A stretch of 64,000 nucleotides of DNA from Herbaspirillum autotrophicum (GCF_001189915.1 NZ_LFLS01000004.1:186001-250000), one strand, 5' to 3'. Counted from the stretch's first letter, positions 18,177 to 27,974 are shown. The notes: generated from the letters alone by a model not told the origin. Numbers and translations are program-made.

Positions 18177-21100
18177 TCAGACTTCCAGTGTCATCAGGCT
18201 GGCATTGCCGCCGGCAGCGGTCGTATTGATACACAAGGCACGTTCCGCCACCAGACGCCACAAGGCAATCGGCGCGTCGTCGGTGGTGACGATCAGCGGC
18301 ACCAGCGCGCCGTCACGCGCGGCCAGTTGCGCCCGCCATTGCACACAGGCCGGTGCATCCACCAATGCCAGATGCAACGCCAGTGTCCCCGGTTGATCAC
18401 TGACGATCACCTGTTGTCGCACCATCTCCGGCAAGCCGGCCGGCAGGTATTGTGCGGTGGCAGCATCGACCACTGCCGTATTGCCGGTGGCCAGCACTGC
18501 TGCCAGTTGGTTGAGCAAAGCCGGCACGCTGGTGGCGATACACAGCATCTTGCCGCGTGCCGCAAACGACAAGGTATTGCGCTCACCGGTCGGACCCGGC
18601 AACGCCAGCGTGGTGTCGAGCAAACTCTCTGCCACGTAGGAATTGCCGAGCGTCGCCAGTTTGGCATGACCATGGGTCGCTGCCCATTCAAGCAATACCG
18701 CCAGTGTCGTCGATGGCGCGGCTTCAGCGACAGTGGGCGTCAGCGGTTGCGGTTGACGTTGCAAGCGCTTCAGATACAGCGGACCGCCCGCCTTGGGGCC
18801 GGTGCCGGATTTGCCTTCACCCCCGAACGGCTGCACCCCGACCACGGCGCCGACGATATTGCGGTTGACGTAAATATTGCCGACATGAGCACGGCCGGCG
18901 ACGAAATTGATGGTTTCATCGATACGCGAATGCACGCCCAGTGTCAGACCGTAACCGGTGGCGTTGATGGCGTCGATCAGTTGCGGCAATTCATCGCGCC
19001 GGTAACGCAATACGTGCAGCACCGGGCCGAACACTTCACGTTGCAATTGCGCCAGCGAATCGATTTCAATCACGGTCGGCGGCACGAAGGTGCCGTAACC
19101 GGTTTGTTCATCGAGCGGCAATTGATATACCTTGCAGCCCTGGCCGCGCATCTGTTCGATATGTGCCAGCAACTGGTCGCGCGCTTCGGCGTCGATCACT
19201 GGTCCGATATCGGTCACCAGACGGTCGGGACGACCGATGCGCAATTCTTCCATTGCGCCCTTGAGCATGGTCATGGTCTTGTCGGCGATATCGTGTTGCA
19301 GACACAGCACGCGCAAGGCCGAGCAACGTTGACCGGCACTGTCGAAAGCCGACGACAGCACATCCTGCACCACTTGTTCAGGCAAGGCGCTGGAATCCAC
19401 GATCAGTGCATTCTGACCGCCGGTTTCGGCAATCAGCGGCAAGTCGCCGTGTTCATCTTTGACGCGCTTGGCCAAGGTACGGTTGATCAGTTGCGCCACT
19501 TCGGTCGACCCGGTAAAGATCACGCCCTTGACGCGCTCATCCGAGGTCAGACGAGCGCCGACAGTCTCGCCGCGTCCCGGCAGAAATTGCAATGCCGCCA
19601 GCGGAATACCGGCAGCGTGCAGCAGTTGCACTGCGCGATGGGCGATCAGCGGTGTCTGTTCAGCAGGCTTGGCCAGCACCACATTACCGGCGGCCAATGC
19701 GGCGCTGATTTCACCAACGAAAATCGCCAGCGGGAAATTCCACGGGCTGATGCACACCACCGGCCCCCACGCCAGCACATTGCCGTCACGCTGCGATTGC
19801 ACCGCGTAATAGCGCAGGAAGTCGACTGCTTCGCGCACTTCGGCAATGGCATTCGGCAACGATTTTCCGGCTTCACGCACTGCCAGCGCCATCAATTCGA
19901 CCCGATGCTGTTCCAGCAAATCGGCGGCACGTTCCAGCATCTGCGCCCGCTCGGTTGCCGGCAATGCTTGCCATTGCGGCGCATAGTCAGTAGCGGCCGC
20001 CAGTGCGGTTTCAACATCGTCGCCATTGGCTTCGGCCACGCGGCCAACCCGGTCGCGGTGGTCGGCCGGATTGAGGATGTCCAGATCGGGCGTGGCAGTA
20101 ACCCGGCCCTGCAGCAACGGTCCGGCTTGCCATTCATGGCCGGCCAGTTGCGCAAACTCACGCCCCAGATCGCGCAAGCTGTCTTCATTGCTCAGATCGA
20201 TGCCACCCGAATTCTTGCGCTCTTCACCATACAGATCACGCGGCAGCGGAATCTGCGCATGCGCCGCACCGCCGGTCTGACGCACGGCCTCGACCGGATC
20301 GGCGATCAGCGTATCGATGGCAACGGCTTCGTCGACGATCTGATTGACGAACGACGAGTTGGCACCGTTTTCCAGCAAGCGACGCACCAGATACGCCAGC
20401 AAGGTCTGATGCGAGCCGACCGGCGCGTAAATGCGGCAAGCCTTGCCCAGCTTGTCGTCGCCAACCACCTGATCGTACAAGGTCTCGCCCATGCCATGCA
20501 GACACTGGAATTCGTAATCGGTGATCTGATGTTGTTGCGCCCAGGTGTAAATCGCCGCCAGTGTGTGCGCATTGTGGGTCGCGAATTGCGGATAGATGAC
20601 AGCGGTCGATGCCAGCAGTTTTTGGGCACACACCAGATAAGACAAATCGGTATGCACCTTGCGGGTGTAGACCGGATAACCGCTCAGGCCATCGACCTGG
20701 GCGCGTTTGATTTCGCTGTCCCAGTACGCGCCCTTGACCAGTCGCACCATCAGCTTGCGGCCGCTGCGACGCGCCAGATCCACCAGATAATCGATCACGA
20801 ACGGGCAGCGCTTCTGATAGGCCTGCACCACGAAACCGATCCCTTCAAAACCGTCCAGATCGGGATCGAACGCCAGGACTTCCATCAGGTTCAGCGACAA
20901 TTCCAGACGGTCGGCTTCTTCGGCATCGATATTGAGGCCGATGTTGTATGACTTGGCCAGCACCAGCAATTGTTTCAGGCGCGGCAGCAATTCACCCATG
21001 ACGCGCGCGTGTTGCGCGCGCGAATAACGCGGATGCAGCGCCGACAGTTTGACCGAAATGCCCGGGCCATCCTTGATGCCGCGCCCGTTGGAGGCGCGGC

Positions 21101-21833
21101 CGATGGCATGAATCGCTTCTTCGTAACAGCGATAGTAATAGTCGGCATCATGTCCGGTCAGCGCCGCTTCGCCCAGCATGTCGTAGGAATAGCGATAGCC
21201 GCGTTTTTCATTCTCGCGGCTGTTGCTCAAGGCTTCAGCGATGGTCTGACCGGTGACGAATTGATTGCCCAGCATGCGCATGGCCAAATCCACGCCTTTT
21301 CTGATCAGCGGTTCACCACCTTTATTGATCAGACGCGTCAGCGCGGAAGTCAGGCTGTTTTCGCTGTTGGTGCTGACCAGCTTGCCGGTAATCAGCAACC
21401 CCCAGGTGGCGGCGTTGACGAACAACGACGGCGATTCGCCCAGATGACGACGCCAGTCACCCTTGCTGATCTTGTCGGCAATCAGACGATCGGCAGTCTG
21501 ATGATCGGGAATGCGCAACAAGGCTTCGGCCAGACACATCAGTGCCACGCCCTCTTCCGATGACAGCGAAAATTCGTGCATCAGGGCATCGACGCCGGAG
21601 GCGCGGGTACGTTTGGTCCGTACCGCTTGCACCAGCGTATGCGCCAGCGTGTGGGTGGCGTCGGTCCATTGGTCGTTGCTTTGAATCTGCGTCAGCAGCC
21701 ACTGCACGGCCGCCGTTTCATCGCGGCGATAAACCGAGGTGATCGCGGCTTGCAACGGCGTCGGCGCCGGCAACAATGCTTGCTGGAATGCCTCGAATGC
21801 AGGCGAGGGAGAGATCTGGCTGGTAGCGGTCAT
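18177..21833 (-). CDS. putA: bifunctional proline dehydrogenase / P5C dehydrogenase PutA
   Basis: Membrane-associated flavoenzyme of 1218 residues that oxidises proline to pyrroline-5-carboxylate and then glutamate, passing electrons to quinone. A PutA arm region comes first, then the FAD-binding PRODH barrel (about 240-560; LMVRLVKGAYWDSEIKRAQ), then the NAD-dependent P5C dehydrogenase (about 580-1080; PWNFPLAIFVGE, GFTG-type FTGSTEV, ETGGQNALIV and catalytic Cys in SAGQRCSALR) and a C-terminal extension. There is no N-terminal ribbon-helix-helix, so it should not be autoregulatory like enterobacterial PutA; control by an Lrp-type regulator such as the one at 29.5 kb is plausible. The start MTATSQ was chosen over an 11-residue longer frame. 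It is the natural sink for proline from the neighbouring hydroxyproline genes. Confidence 0.96.
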   Translation of the reverse strand: MTATSQISPSPAFEAFQQALLPAPTPLQAAITSVYRRDETAAVQWLLTQIQSNDQWTDATHTLAHTLVQAVRTKRTRASGVDALMHEFSLSSEEGVALMCLAEALLRIPDHQTADRLIADKISKGDWRRHLGESPSLFVNAATWGLLITGKLVSTNSENSLTSALTRLINKGGEPLIRKGVDLAMRMLGNQFVTGQTIAEALSNSRENEKRGYRYSYDMLGEAALTGHDADYYYRCYEEAIHAIGRASNGRGIKDGPGISVKLSALHPRYSRAQHARVMGELLPRLKQLLVLAKSYNIGLNIDAEEADRLELSLNLMEVLAFDPDLDGFEGIGFVVQAYQKRCPFVIDYLVDLARRSGRKLMVRLVKGAYWDSEIKRAQVDGLSGYPVYTRKVHTDLSYLVCAQKLLASTAVIYPQFATHNAHTLAAIYTWAQQHQITDYEFQCLHGMGETLYDQVVGDDKLGKACRIYAPVGSHQTLLAYLVRRLLENGANSSFVNQIVDEAVAIDTLIADPVEAVRQTGGAAHAQIPLPRDLYGEERKNSGGIDLSNEDSLRDLGREFAQLAGHEWQAGPLLQGRVTATPDLDILNPADHRDRVGRVAEANGDDVETALAAATDYAPQWQALPATERAQMLERAADLLEQHRVELMALAVREAGKSLPNAIAEVREAVDFLRYYAVQSQRDGNVLAWGPVVCISPWNFPLAIFVGEISAALAAGNVVLAKPAEQTPLIAHRAVQLLHAAGIPLAALQFLPGRGETVGARLTSDERVKGVIFTGSTEVAQLINRTLAKRVKDEHGDLPLIAETGGQNALIVDSSALPEQVVQDVLSSAFDSAGQRCSALRVLCLQHDIADKTMTMLKGAMEELRIGRPDRLVTDIGPVIDAEARDQLLAHIEQMRGQGCKVYQLPLDEQTGYGTFVPPTVIEIDSLAQLQREVFGPVLHVLRYRRDELPQLIDAINATGYGLTLGVHSRIDETINFVAGRAHVGNIYVNRNIVGAVVGVQPFGGEGKSGTGPKAGGPLYLKRLQRQPQPLTPTVAEAAPSTTLAVLLEWAATHGHAKLATLGNSYVAESLLDTTLALPGPTGERNTLSFAARGKMLCIATSVPALLNQLAAVLATGNTAVVDAATAQYLPAGLPEMVRQQVIVSDQPGTLALHLALVDAPACVQWRAQLAARDGALVPLIVTTDDAPIALWRLVAERALCINTTAAGGNASLMTLEV

Positions 21834-22065
21834 AGTGGCATTCTCGAAGAAACGGTCTAAACACAATTTTTTACTTTGCGCGATTTTATTCGTGAACTGC
21901 CAATATTAATTCTGTATTTTCACCATCTATCATGAATTTAATTTCGCATAAGTCACATCGACAAAATTAAATATCAAACATATTTTTCATATCTGCCGCT
22001 GTTCCAGCAGGCGCGGCACTTACTGCCGGGCAGCGCCTGCGGATCGCAGCCAGCGTCAACGACGC
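21834..22065. promoter_or_regulatory. AT-rich putA upstream / liv downstream region
   Basis: The 232 bases between putA and the livF stop are strikingly AT-rich at about 21860-21990 (for example AATATTAATTCTGTATTTTC), as expected for an Lrp- or nucleoid-protein-bound putA promoter. Near livF an 8-bp stem (GCAGGCGC, 22007-22014 with 22033-22040) could end liv transcription but has no T-run. No defined operator can be named. Confidence 0.45.
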
Positions 22066-22791
22066 TTATTCTTCACCCAGATAAGCCGCCTTGACGCGCG
22101 GATCATTGAGCATCTCGCTGGCCTTGCCGCTCATGGTGATCAATCCCGATTCCATCACATAACCGCGGTGGGCTGCTTCCAGCGCCAGACGGGCATTCTG
22201 TTCCACCAGCAGGATCGTGATGCCTTGCGCCGATACATTGCGGATCACCTCGAAGATCTTTTCCACCATGATCGGCGACAAACCCATCGAGGGCTCATCA
22301 AGCAACAGCAGTTTCGGATGACTCATCAGCGCCCGCGCCATGGCCAGCATCTGCTGCTCGCCGCCCGACAGCGTGCCGGCCATCTGGGCCGCACGCTCCT
22401 TGAGACGCGGAAACACGCCGAACCATTTTTCGATGTCGGCCGCGATGCCGGCCTTGTCGTTGCGCGTGTAGGCACCCATCATCAGATTTTCCTGGATGCT
22501 CATGCGGGTAAACACGCCCCGCCCTTCCGGCACCATCGCCAGCTTTTGCTGCACCAGGTGGAATGAACTCTGTCCTTTGAGGGCTTGCCCCAGATATTCG
22601 ATATGGCCGGCCACCTTGCAATCGGGCAGCGTGCCGGTGATCGCCTTGAGCGTGGTGGTCTTGCCGGCGCCGTTGGCGCCGATCAGCGTCACCAGTTCGC
22701 CTTCGCTGACTTCCAGCGATACGCCCTTGACCGCCTTGATGCCGCCGTAAGCAACGCTCAGCTCTTTGATGTTCAGTAATGTGCTCGTCAT
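22066..22791 (-). CDS. livF: branched-chain-type amino-acid ABC transporter ATPase LivF
   Basis: Cytoplasmic ATPase subunit of 241 residues of a HAAT-family (Liv-type) importer. Walker A GANGAGKTTTLKAITG, signature LSGGEQQMLAMARALM, Walker B LLLDEPSMGLSP and the H-loop region are intact. The ATG at 22791 gives MTSTLLNIKELSVAYGG, the usual LivF beginning; the frame is open to 22854 inside livG. Last of four transporter genes livH-M-G-F. The nearby hydroxyproline and proline genes suggest imino-acid uptake rather than leucine, which is inference. Confidence 0.93.
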   Translation of the reverse strand: MTSTLLNIKELSVAYGGIKAVKGVSLEVSEGELVTLIGANGAGKTTTLKAITGTLPDCKVAGHIEYLGQALKGQSSFHLVQQKLAMVPEGRGVFTRMSIQENLMMGAYTRNDKAGIAADIEKWFGVFPRLKERAAQMAGTLSGGEQQMLAMARALMSHPKLLLLDEPSMGLSPIMVEKIFEVIRNVSAQGITILLVEQNARLALEAAHRGYVMESGLITMSGKASEMLNDPRVKAAYLGEE

Positions 22792-22822
22792 CTGTCTCTC
22801 GTCTTCTGCTGGTTCAATGGGG

Positions 22823-23593
22823 TCAGTGCTGACCGGCGCCCAGATAGGCTTCAATCACCGCCGGGTTGGTTTTGACTTCGACCGGCGTGCCTTCGGCAAT
22901 CGGCTTGCCATAGTCCAGCACCGTCAGACGGTCACACAGACCCATCATCAGTTTGACGTCATGTTCGATCAGCAGGATGGTCTTGCCTTCGGCCCGGATC
23001 TTGACCAGCAATTCGCGCAAGCCCAGTTTTTCGGTGGCGTTCATGCCGGCCGCCGGTTCATCGAGTGCCAGCAGTTGCGGATCCGTCGCCAGCGCCCGTG
23101 CAATTTCGAGACGGCGCTGATCGCCATACGACAGATGGCGCGCGGTACGCGAGGCGAATTTGCCGATGCCGACGAAGTCCAGCAATTGCTGCGACTTGCT
23201 GCGAATGCCTGCTTCTTCATCGCGCGCGGCCTTGTGCCGGAACACTGCGCCAAACACATTCTGCTTGGTGCGCACGTGACAACCGACCATCACGTTTTCC
23301 AGCACGGTCATGTCGCCGAACAGGCGAATGTTCTGGAAGGTACGGGCAATCCCGGCCTTGGCCACTTCATGCGGCGCCGACGGCGAATAGGGCTTGCCGG
23401 CCAGTTCGAAGGTGCCGGTGTCCGGCTGATACAGACCGGTGATGACATTGAAGAAGGTGGTCTTGCCGGCGCCGTTGGGACCGATCAGACCGTAGATCTG
23501 GCCCTGATCGATCTTCAGGCTCACGCCCGAGAGGGCTTGCAGGCCGCCGAAGCGTTTGCTGACATCGGCTATTTTTAAAATTGTTGCGCTCAT
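22823..23593 (-). CDS. livG: branched-chain-type amino-acid ABC transporter ATPase LivG
   Basis: Second ATPase of the Liv-type importer, 256 residues. Walker A GPNGAGKTTFFNVITGLY, signature LSYGDQRRLEIARALA, Walker B LLALDEPAAGMNATE and the LivG-specific longer loop (FGAVFRHKAARDEEAG, about 120-137) are visible. It lies 18 bases after livM and 31 before livF, in one operon. Confidence 0.93.
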   Translation of the reverse strand: MSATILKIADVSKRFGGLQALSGVSLKIDQGQIYGLIGPNGAGKTTFFNVITGLYQPDTGTFELAGKPYSPSAPHEVAKAGIARTFQNIRLFGDMTVLENVMVGCHVRTKQNVFGAVFRHKAARDEEAGIRSKSQQLLDFVGIGKFASRTARHLSYGDQRRLEIARALATDPQLLALDEPAAGMNATEKLGLRELLVKIRAEGKTILLIEHDVKLMMGLCDRLTVLDYGKPIAEGTPVEVKTNPAVIEAYLGAGQH

Positions 23594-23611
23594 ATCGTCT
23601 GTTCCTCTGGC

Positions 23612-24829
23612 TTATGCTTTGACTACGCCGACTGCCGCATCATCATGCGGGTGGTCTGCTTCAGGACGGTCTTCATGCCGTGGCGAAGGCCACAAGCCAG
23701 CCGGACGATTGAGCATGATCACCACCATGGCCAGTCCGTACAGCAACTGACGCAACACTTCGGCATCGATCCAGACCCTGCCGAAGATCATCATCTGCAG
23801 CGGTTCCACCACATGGCGCAATATTTCCGGCAAGGCCGCCAGAATCACGCCGCCGAGTACCACGCCCGGGATGTGTCCAATACCGCCGAGCACCACCATT
23901 GCCAACACCGCAATCGATTCGGTCAGCGAGAATGACTCCGGCGAGACGAAACCCTGGAAGGAGGCGAACATGGCGCCGGCCACGCCGCCGAACGATGCGC
24001 CCATGGCAAACGCCAGCAGTTTGATGTTGCGGGTATTGATGCCCATTGCCTTGGCGGCGATTTCATCTTCTCGAATCGCTACCCAGGCGCGGCCCAGTCG
24101 CGAATCCTGCAAGCGGATCGAGAAGAAGATCACCGCGATACACAGCAGCAGGAACAGGAAGTAATAGGCATTGACCGACGGCATCGACATGCCGAGGAAC
24201 TTGACGATGGAACCCGAACCCGGTTCACCGCCAAGCGACACGCCGAACACGCGGATCGGATCGATCAGGTTGATCCCTTGCGGACCGTTGGTGATGTTGA
24301 CCGGTGCATTCAGATTGTTCATGAAAATGCGGATGATTTCACCGAAGCCCAGCGTCACGATGGCCAGATAGTCACCGCGCAGTTTCAGCGTCGGCGCACC
24401 GAGCAAGGCACCGAACAATGCTGCCACCATCGCCGACAGCGGCACGATCACCCACAACGATAAGTGAATGCCGTTTTGCACGATCTCGGGGCCGCAGATC
24501 ATGATCAGGAAATTGCCCACCATCGGATAGGTATTGACGAACGATTCGATGACCGCCGCAAACTGCGGTGAGGCCAGCAAACCGGCGGTATAGGCACCGA
24601 TGGCGTAGAACGCGATGTAGCCCAGATCGAGCAGGCCGGCGAAGCCGACCACGACGTTGAGGCCAAGCGCCAGCATGATGTACAACAGGGCGACGTCCAT
24701 GATGCGGACCCATGAATTGCCGAACTGGCTGGCAATGAACGGGAACACGATCATGATCGCCAGCAGGACCAGCAGGCTGGCTTTGGCCTGGCGCGGGTTG
24801 CGCTTCTTGTCGAAGGTGATGAATGCCAT
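23612..24829 (-). CDS. livM: branched-chain-type amino-acid ABC permease LivM
   Basis: Inner-membrane permease of 405 residues with about nine to ten membrane segments. Family landmarks include the N-terminal MDVALLYIMLALGLNVVVGFAGLL-type region (VALLYIMLALGLN), LGAPTLKLRGDYLAIVTLG, the ATPase-contact loop with GRAWVAIREDEIAAKAMGIN and GIGHIPGVVLGG near the end. It also has a C-terminal tail rich in His/Pro/Glu (about 380-405). Pairs with LivH to form the translocation pore. Confidence 0.93.
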   Translation of the reverse strand: MAFITFDKKRNPRQAKASLLVLLAIMIVFPFIASQFGNSWVRIMDVALLYIMLALGLNVVVGFAGLLDLGYIAFYAIGAYTAGLLASPQFAAVIESFVNTYPMVGNFLIMICGPEIVQNGIHLSLWVIVPLSAMVAALFGALLGAPTLKLRGDYLAIVTLGFGEIIRIFMNNLNAPVNITNGPQGINLIDPIRVFGVSLGGEPGSGSIVKFLGMSMPSVNAYYFLFLLLCIAVIFFSIRLQDSRLGRAWVAIREDEIAAKAMGINTRNIKLLAFAMGASFGGVAGAMFASFQGFVSPESFSLTESIAVLAMVVLGGIGHIPGVVLGGVILAALPEILRHVVEPLQMMIFGRVWIDAEVLRQLLYGLAMVVIMLNRPAGLWPSPRHEDRPEADHPHDDAAVGVVKA

Positions 24830-24859
24830 GGTTATCTCTCTTATGCGTTATCTGGTGGC

Positions 24860-25789
24860 TTATGCGCGGTCAGCGACGCGTTCACCCATGATGCCGGAGG
24901 GGCGCAAGGTCAGCACGATGATCAGCACGATGAAAGCGAAGATGTCCTGATAATTGCTGCCCAGGAAATCGCCGGTCAGGTCACCGATATAACCGGCGCC
25001 GAGGCTTTCGATCAGACCCAGCAAGATACCGCCCAGCATGGCGCCGTAAATATTGCCGATACCACCGAGCACCGCCGCCGAGAATGCCTTCAGACCCGGC
25101 ACGAAGCCCATCGCGAATTGCGCGGTCGAGTAGTTGGCGGCCCACATCACACCGGCAATCGCTGCCAGTGCCGCACCGATGGCGAAGGTCACCACCACCA
25201 CGCGATTGGCATCCACGCCCATCAATCCGGCAATGCGCGGATTCTCGGCAGTGGCGCGCATGGCGCGACCCATTTTGGTTTTTTCCACCATCAGTACCAG
25301 TGCAATCATCGCTGCCAGTGCCAGCAACAACAGCATGATCTGCGTTGGTGAAATCAGCGCGCCGGCGATATGAATCGGATCGGACGGCATGATTTGCGGA
25401 AATGGCACCGGGCTGCGGCCCCAGATCATCATCGCCAGTGTCTGCAACAGGATCGATACACCGATTGCCGTGATCAACGGTGCCAGACGCGGTGCATTGC
25501 GCAACGGACGATAAGCTACCCGTTCAATGATCAGGCTGATGATCACGCACACCGGAATGGCGCCGACAATCGCGATGATCAGTTTGACGATACCCGGCAA
25601 TTCCGGCGCCAGATGCTGCACCAGTTTCAAGATGCTCAAGCCCGCCATGGCACCGATCATCAACACATCGCCATGGGCAAAGTTGATCAGATTCAAGACC
25701 CCGTACACCATCGTGTAGCCCAGGGCGATCAACGCGTACATGCTGCCGAGTACCAGACCGTTGATGATTTGCTGGATGAAAATGTCCAT
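24860..25789 (-). CDS. livH: branched-chain-type amino-acid ABC permease LivH
   Basis: Inner-membrane permease of 309 residues, about eight membrane segments, beginning with FIQQIINGLVLGSMYALIAL, the hallmark of LivH. The EAA-like contact loop KMGRAMRATAENPRIAGLMGV and VLGGIGNIYGAMLGG are present. It is the first of the four transporter genes; the pyrroline-2-carboxylate reductase gene is 89 bases upstream on the same strand, so all may be one transcript. Confidence 0.94.
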   Translation of the reverse strand: MDIFIQQIINGLVLGSMYALIALGYTMVYGVLNLINFAHGDVLMIGAMAGLSILKLVQHLAPELPGIVKLIIAIVGAIPVCVIISLIIERVAYRPLRNAPRLAPLITAIGVSILLQTLAMMIWGRSPVPFPQIMPSDPIHIAGALISPTQIMLLLLALAAMIALVLMVEKTKMGRAMRATAENPRIAGLMGVDANRVVVVTFAIGAALAAIAGVMWAANYSTAQFAMGFVPGLKAFSAAVLGGIGNIYGAMLGGILLGLIESLGAGYIGDLTGDFLGSNYQDIFAFIVLIIVLTLRPSGIMGERVADRA

Positions 25790-25878
25790 AGTGTTCTGCT
25801 TTCCCTCTATGTCGGCTGACGCCGGCTATTGTGAAGTTGCTTGTGATTACAGCGGGTTGAGGTGCGGATAATACAAAA

Positions 25879-26802
25879 TCAAAGTTGCAGCAAATCGCGT
25901 GCCACGCGTGCGGCAGCAAGATCCCATGAAGCCTGACCGACCGTCTTGAATACCGGCAAGGTCATCAGCGGTTCGCAGGTACCAGCCAGCAGGTCACCGA
26001 TGGCGCGTACCTTGCTCCAGTCGACCTCGGCCTGAATCAGATCGCCGGCTTCATGCCTGGCGCCTGCCAGATCATCGACCACGATGGTGCGGGTATGCAG
26101 CAATTCGGACGGGAATTCCACCATGTCCGGCTTGAAGGCGCCGACACCGATGGCCAGCGTGGTCGGTGCAATGCGTGCCGGAATCACGGCCGTGCGTGAC
26201 GTCGTCAGCGCGATCAGCACATCCGTTTGTGGTGCATCATTTTGCAGCGCCTGCACCGCCAGCGGGCTGGCCACGACATTCGGATGACGTTGCGACAGTT
26301 CACTGCAAAAAGCCTGAGTCTTGGCCGCATCGCGTGCGGCAATCCAGAACTGCGTAACGCCAAAGAATTCCACCAGGGCATCAGCGTGAGCCGCGGCCTG
26401 TACGCCGGTGCCGATCAGCAATGCCGATTTCGGCCGTACCGGCGCCAGCGTCTGGATACCCAGCAAGGTCATGGCAGCGGTACGACGGGCAGTGGTAGTG
26501 GGACCATCGAGAATGGCCAGACGACGACCGGTGGCGGTGTCGAACACCACCACTTCACCCTGAATCACGGGCAAGCCGTGACGGGCGTTGCCGGCATGTA
26601 CGGTGATCAGTTTGGTCACGCTCAGATCAGCGCTGATGGCCGGCATGCTCAGCAATACACTGGCAGCATCGATCGGCACCACCTGACGTTCCGGGGAACG
26701 GATGGCGCCGCTTGAAAATTCGCGCGCGGCTTGCGCCAGCGCCGGGACCAATTTGGCGTAGGGCAAGGCCTGCGCAGTTTGAACAGCGTCAAGTATTTGC
26801 AT
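25879..26802 (-). CDS. delta-1-pyrroline-2-carboxylate reductase (ornithine cyclodeaminase / mu-crystallin family)
   Basis: Cytoplasmic NAD(P)H-dependent reductase of 307 residues. The family core is clear: ITVHAGNARHGLPVIQGEVV, DGPTTTARRTAAMTLLGI, the Rossmann motif LLIGTGVQAAAHADAL (about 137-152) and the late DDLAGARHEAGDLIQ. Ornithine cyclodeaminases, alanine dehydrogenases and pyrroline-2-carboxylate reductases share this fold. Here the gene starts 4 bases after the stop of a predicted trans-3-hydroxy-L-proline dehydratase, whose product is pyrroline-2-carboxylate, so reduction to L-proline (the LhpI role) is the best fit. PutA, 4-8 kb away, would consume the proline. Confidence 0.85.
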   Translation of the reverse strand: MQILDAVQTAQALPYAKLVPALAQAAREFSSGAIRSPERQVVPIDAASVLLSMPAISADLSVTKLITVHAGNARHGLPVIQGEVVVFDTATGRRLAILDGPTTTARRTAAMTLLGIQTLAPVRPKSALLIGTGVQAAAHADALVEFFGVTQFWIAARDAAKTQAFCSELSQRHPNVVASPLAVQALQNDAPQTDVLIALTTSRTAVIPARIAPTTLAIGVGAFKPDMVEFPSELLHTRTIVVDDLAGARHEAGDLIQAEVDWSKVRAIGDLLAGTCEPLMTLPVFKTVGQASWDLAAARVARDLLQL

Positions 26803-26806
26803 GGGG

Positions 26807-27817
26807 TTATCTCAGGAAGAAGCCGACAGGGAATGGATCAGATGCTTCCAGCACCCATTGATTGGTACTCATGATATGCGCGCTGCCGGTCACTTCCGTG
26901 AACACCGCATTGAGCTCGCCGACTTCGGTGGTGCCGGTAACCTTGACACTGAAATTGCTGCCGACGATGCTGCCGTTGACGTAGTTCTGATTCAGGGCCA
27001 GTCGGTCGCGCAAGAATAATTGTGCCGCCCGGCCGGAGGTGCCGGTGCCGGTCGGTGAGCGATCCACTTCGCGGTCGGCAAAAATGCAGACGTTGGATTG
27101 ATCGGCACCGGGGAAATTGGGTGCGCTGTCGATCACGGTGCCATACAAGGTATTCAAACCCGGTTCCAGCGGATGTTCGATCTTGACCTTGGCTTTGACC
27201 GCGGCCTTGGTTTCCGCGCCCAGCTGAATCAGCTGCCGCACCTGTTCCGGCTTGACCGTCAGGCCGGCCTGATCGGCATTGATGTAGTAATAGAAGGCGC
27301 CGCCGAACACGATGTCGCCGGTAATCTTGCCGAAGCTCGGCGTGTCGACTTCAACGTCGCGCTGATAAATAAAAGCCGGCACGTTCTTGAAGGTAACGTT
27401 GCCGGCTTGTTGGCCGTCCCACTCGACACTGGCTTCGATGAAGCCCGCCGGCGCATCGAAGGCGATGCGGGTAACCGGCGCGGTGCGCTCGACGTAACCC
27501 ATCTCGACCAATACCTTGCCCAGTGCAATGATGCCGTGCCCGCACATGTCGCTGTAACCTTCGTTATGAATGAAGATCACGCCGAAGTCAGCGTTTGGTG
27601 TCACCGGCGGAAACAGATAGGCGCCGTACATGTCGGCATGACCGCGCGGCTCGTTCATCAGGAACTGGCGCAGGTCGTCACGATTTTCCTTCAACCAGGA
27701 ACGTTTTTCCAGAATGGTCTGACCGGGCACCTGCGGCAGACCGGAGACCAGAATGCGCAGTGGTTCACCACCGGTATGCGCATCAATAGTCTGAACGGTA
27801 CGGGTATAGCTGAGCAT
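26807..27817 (-). CDS. trans-3-hydroxy-L-proline dehydratase (proline racemase superfamily)
   Basis: A 336-residue member of the proline racemase superfamily. The first active-site motif MCGHGIIALGKVLVE carries Cys at about residue 92. The second, DRSPTGTGTSGRAAQL, has Thr at about 256 where proline racemase and 4-hydroxyproline epimerase have Cys. In this superfamily the Cys/Thr pair marks trans-3-hydroxy-L-proline dehydratase, because with no second thiol the enzyme eliminates water instead of epimerising. The product cyclises to pyrroline-2-carboxylate, the substrate of the reductase that follows 4 bases later. The ATG at 27815-27817 has a strong AAGGAAG site. Activity as an epimerase is unlikely but not excluded. 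Confidence 0.88.
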   Translation of the reverse strand: MLSYTRTVQTIDAHTGGEPLRILVSGLPQVPGQTILEKRSWLKENRDDLRQFLMNEPRGHADMYGAYLFPPVTPNADFGVIFIHNEGYSDMCGHGIIALGKVLVEMGYVERTAPVTRIAFDAPAGFIEASVEWDGQQAGNVTFKNVPAFIYQRDVEVDTPSFGKITGDIVFGGAFYYYINADQAGLTVKPEQVRQLIQLGAETKAAVKAKVKIEHPLEPGLNTLYGTVIDSAPNFPGADQSNVCIFADREVDRSPTGTGTSGRAAQLFLRDRLALNQNYVNGSIVGSNFSVKVTGTTEVGELNAVFTEVTGSAHIMSTNQWVLEASDPFPVGFFLR

Positions 27818-27950
27818 GAAACTTCCTTCAATAAATCTGAAAACAACATCACACCGGATGCGGCAACGCCTGCCGCTGCACCGGCTTCACTTACTGTCTG
27901 GTACTTGACGAAAATCAGGAGACGGACAACCTCTGCCCGAATGCTTCACT

Positions 27951-27974
27951 CCGGTCGCTGCGGGCAGCGACCGG
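27951..27974 (-). other. hairpin between binding-protein gene and dehydratase gene
   Basis: A perfect 9-bp inverted repeat (CCGGTCGCT, 6-base loop) without a T-run lies in the 236-base gap downstream of the LivJ-like gene. Such stems often stabilise the 3' end of abundant binding-protein mRNA or attenuate downstream genes. The rest of the gap shows nothing else. Confidence 0.4.

Noticed and set aside
18327..20951. 874-codon open frame on the plus strand opposite putA
   Set aside because: Antisense frame kept open by GC-rich codon bias; its translation is low-complexity Gln/Arg/His-rich without domains, while putA is complete.
22007..22040. 8-bp stem after livF as a terminator
   Set aside because: Loop is long and there is no T-run; kept only as a note in the putA upstream region.
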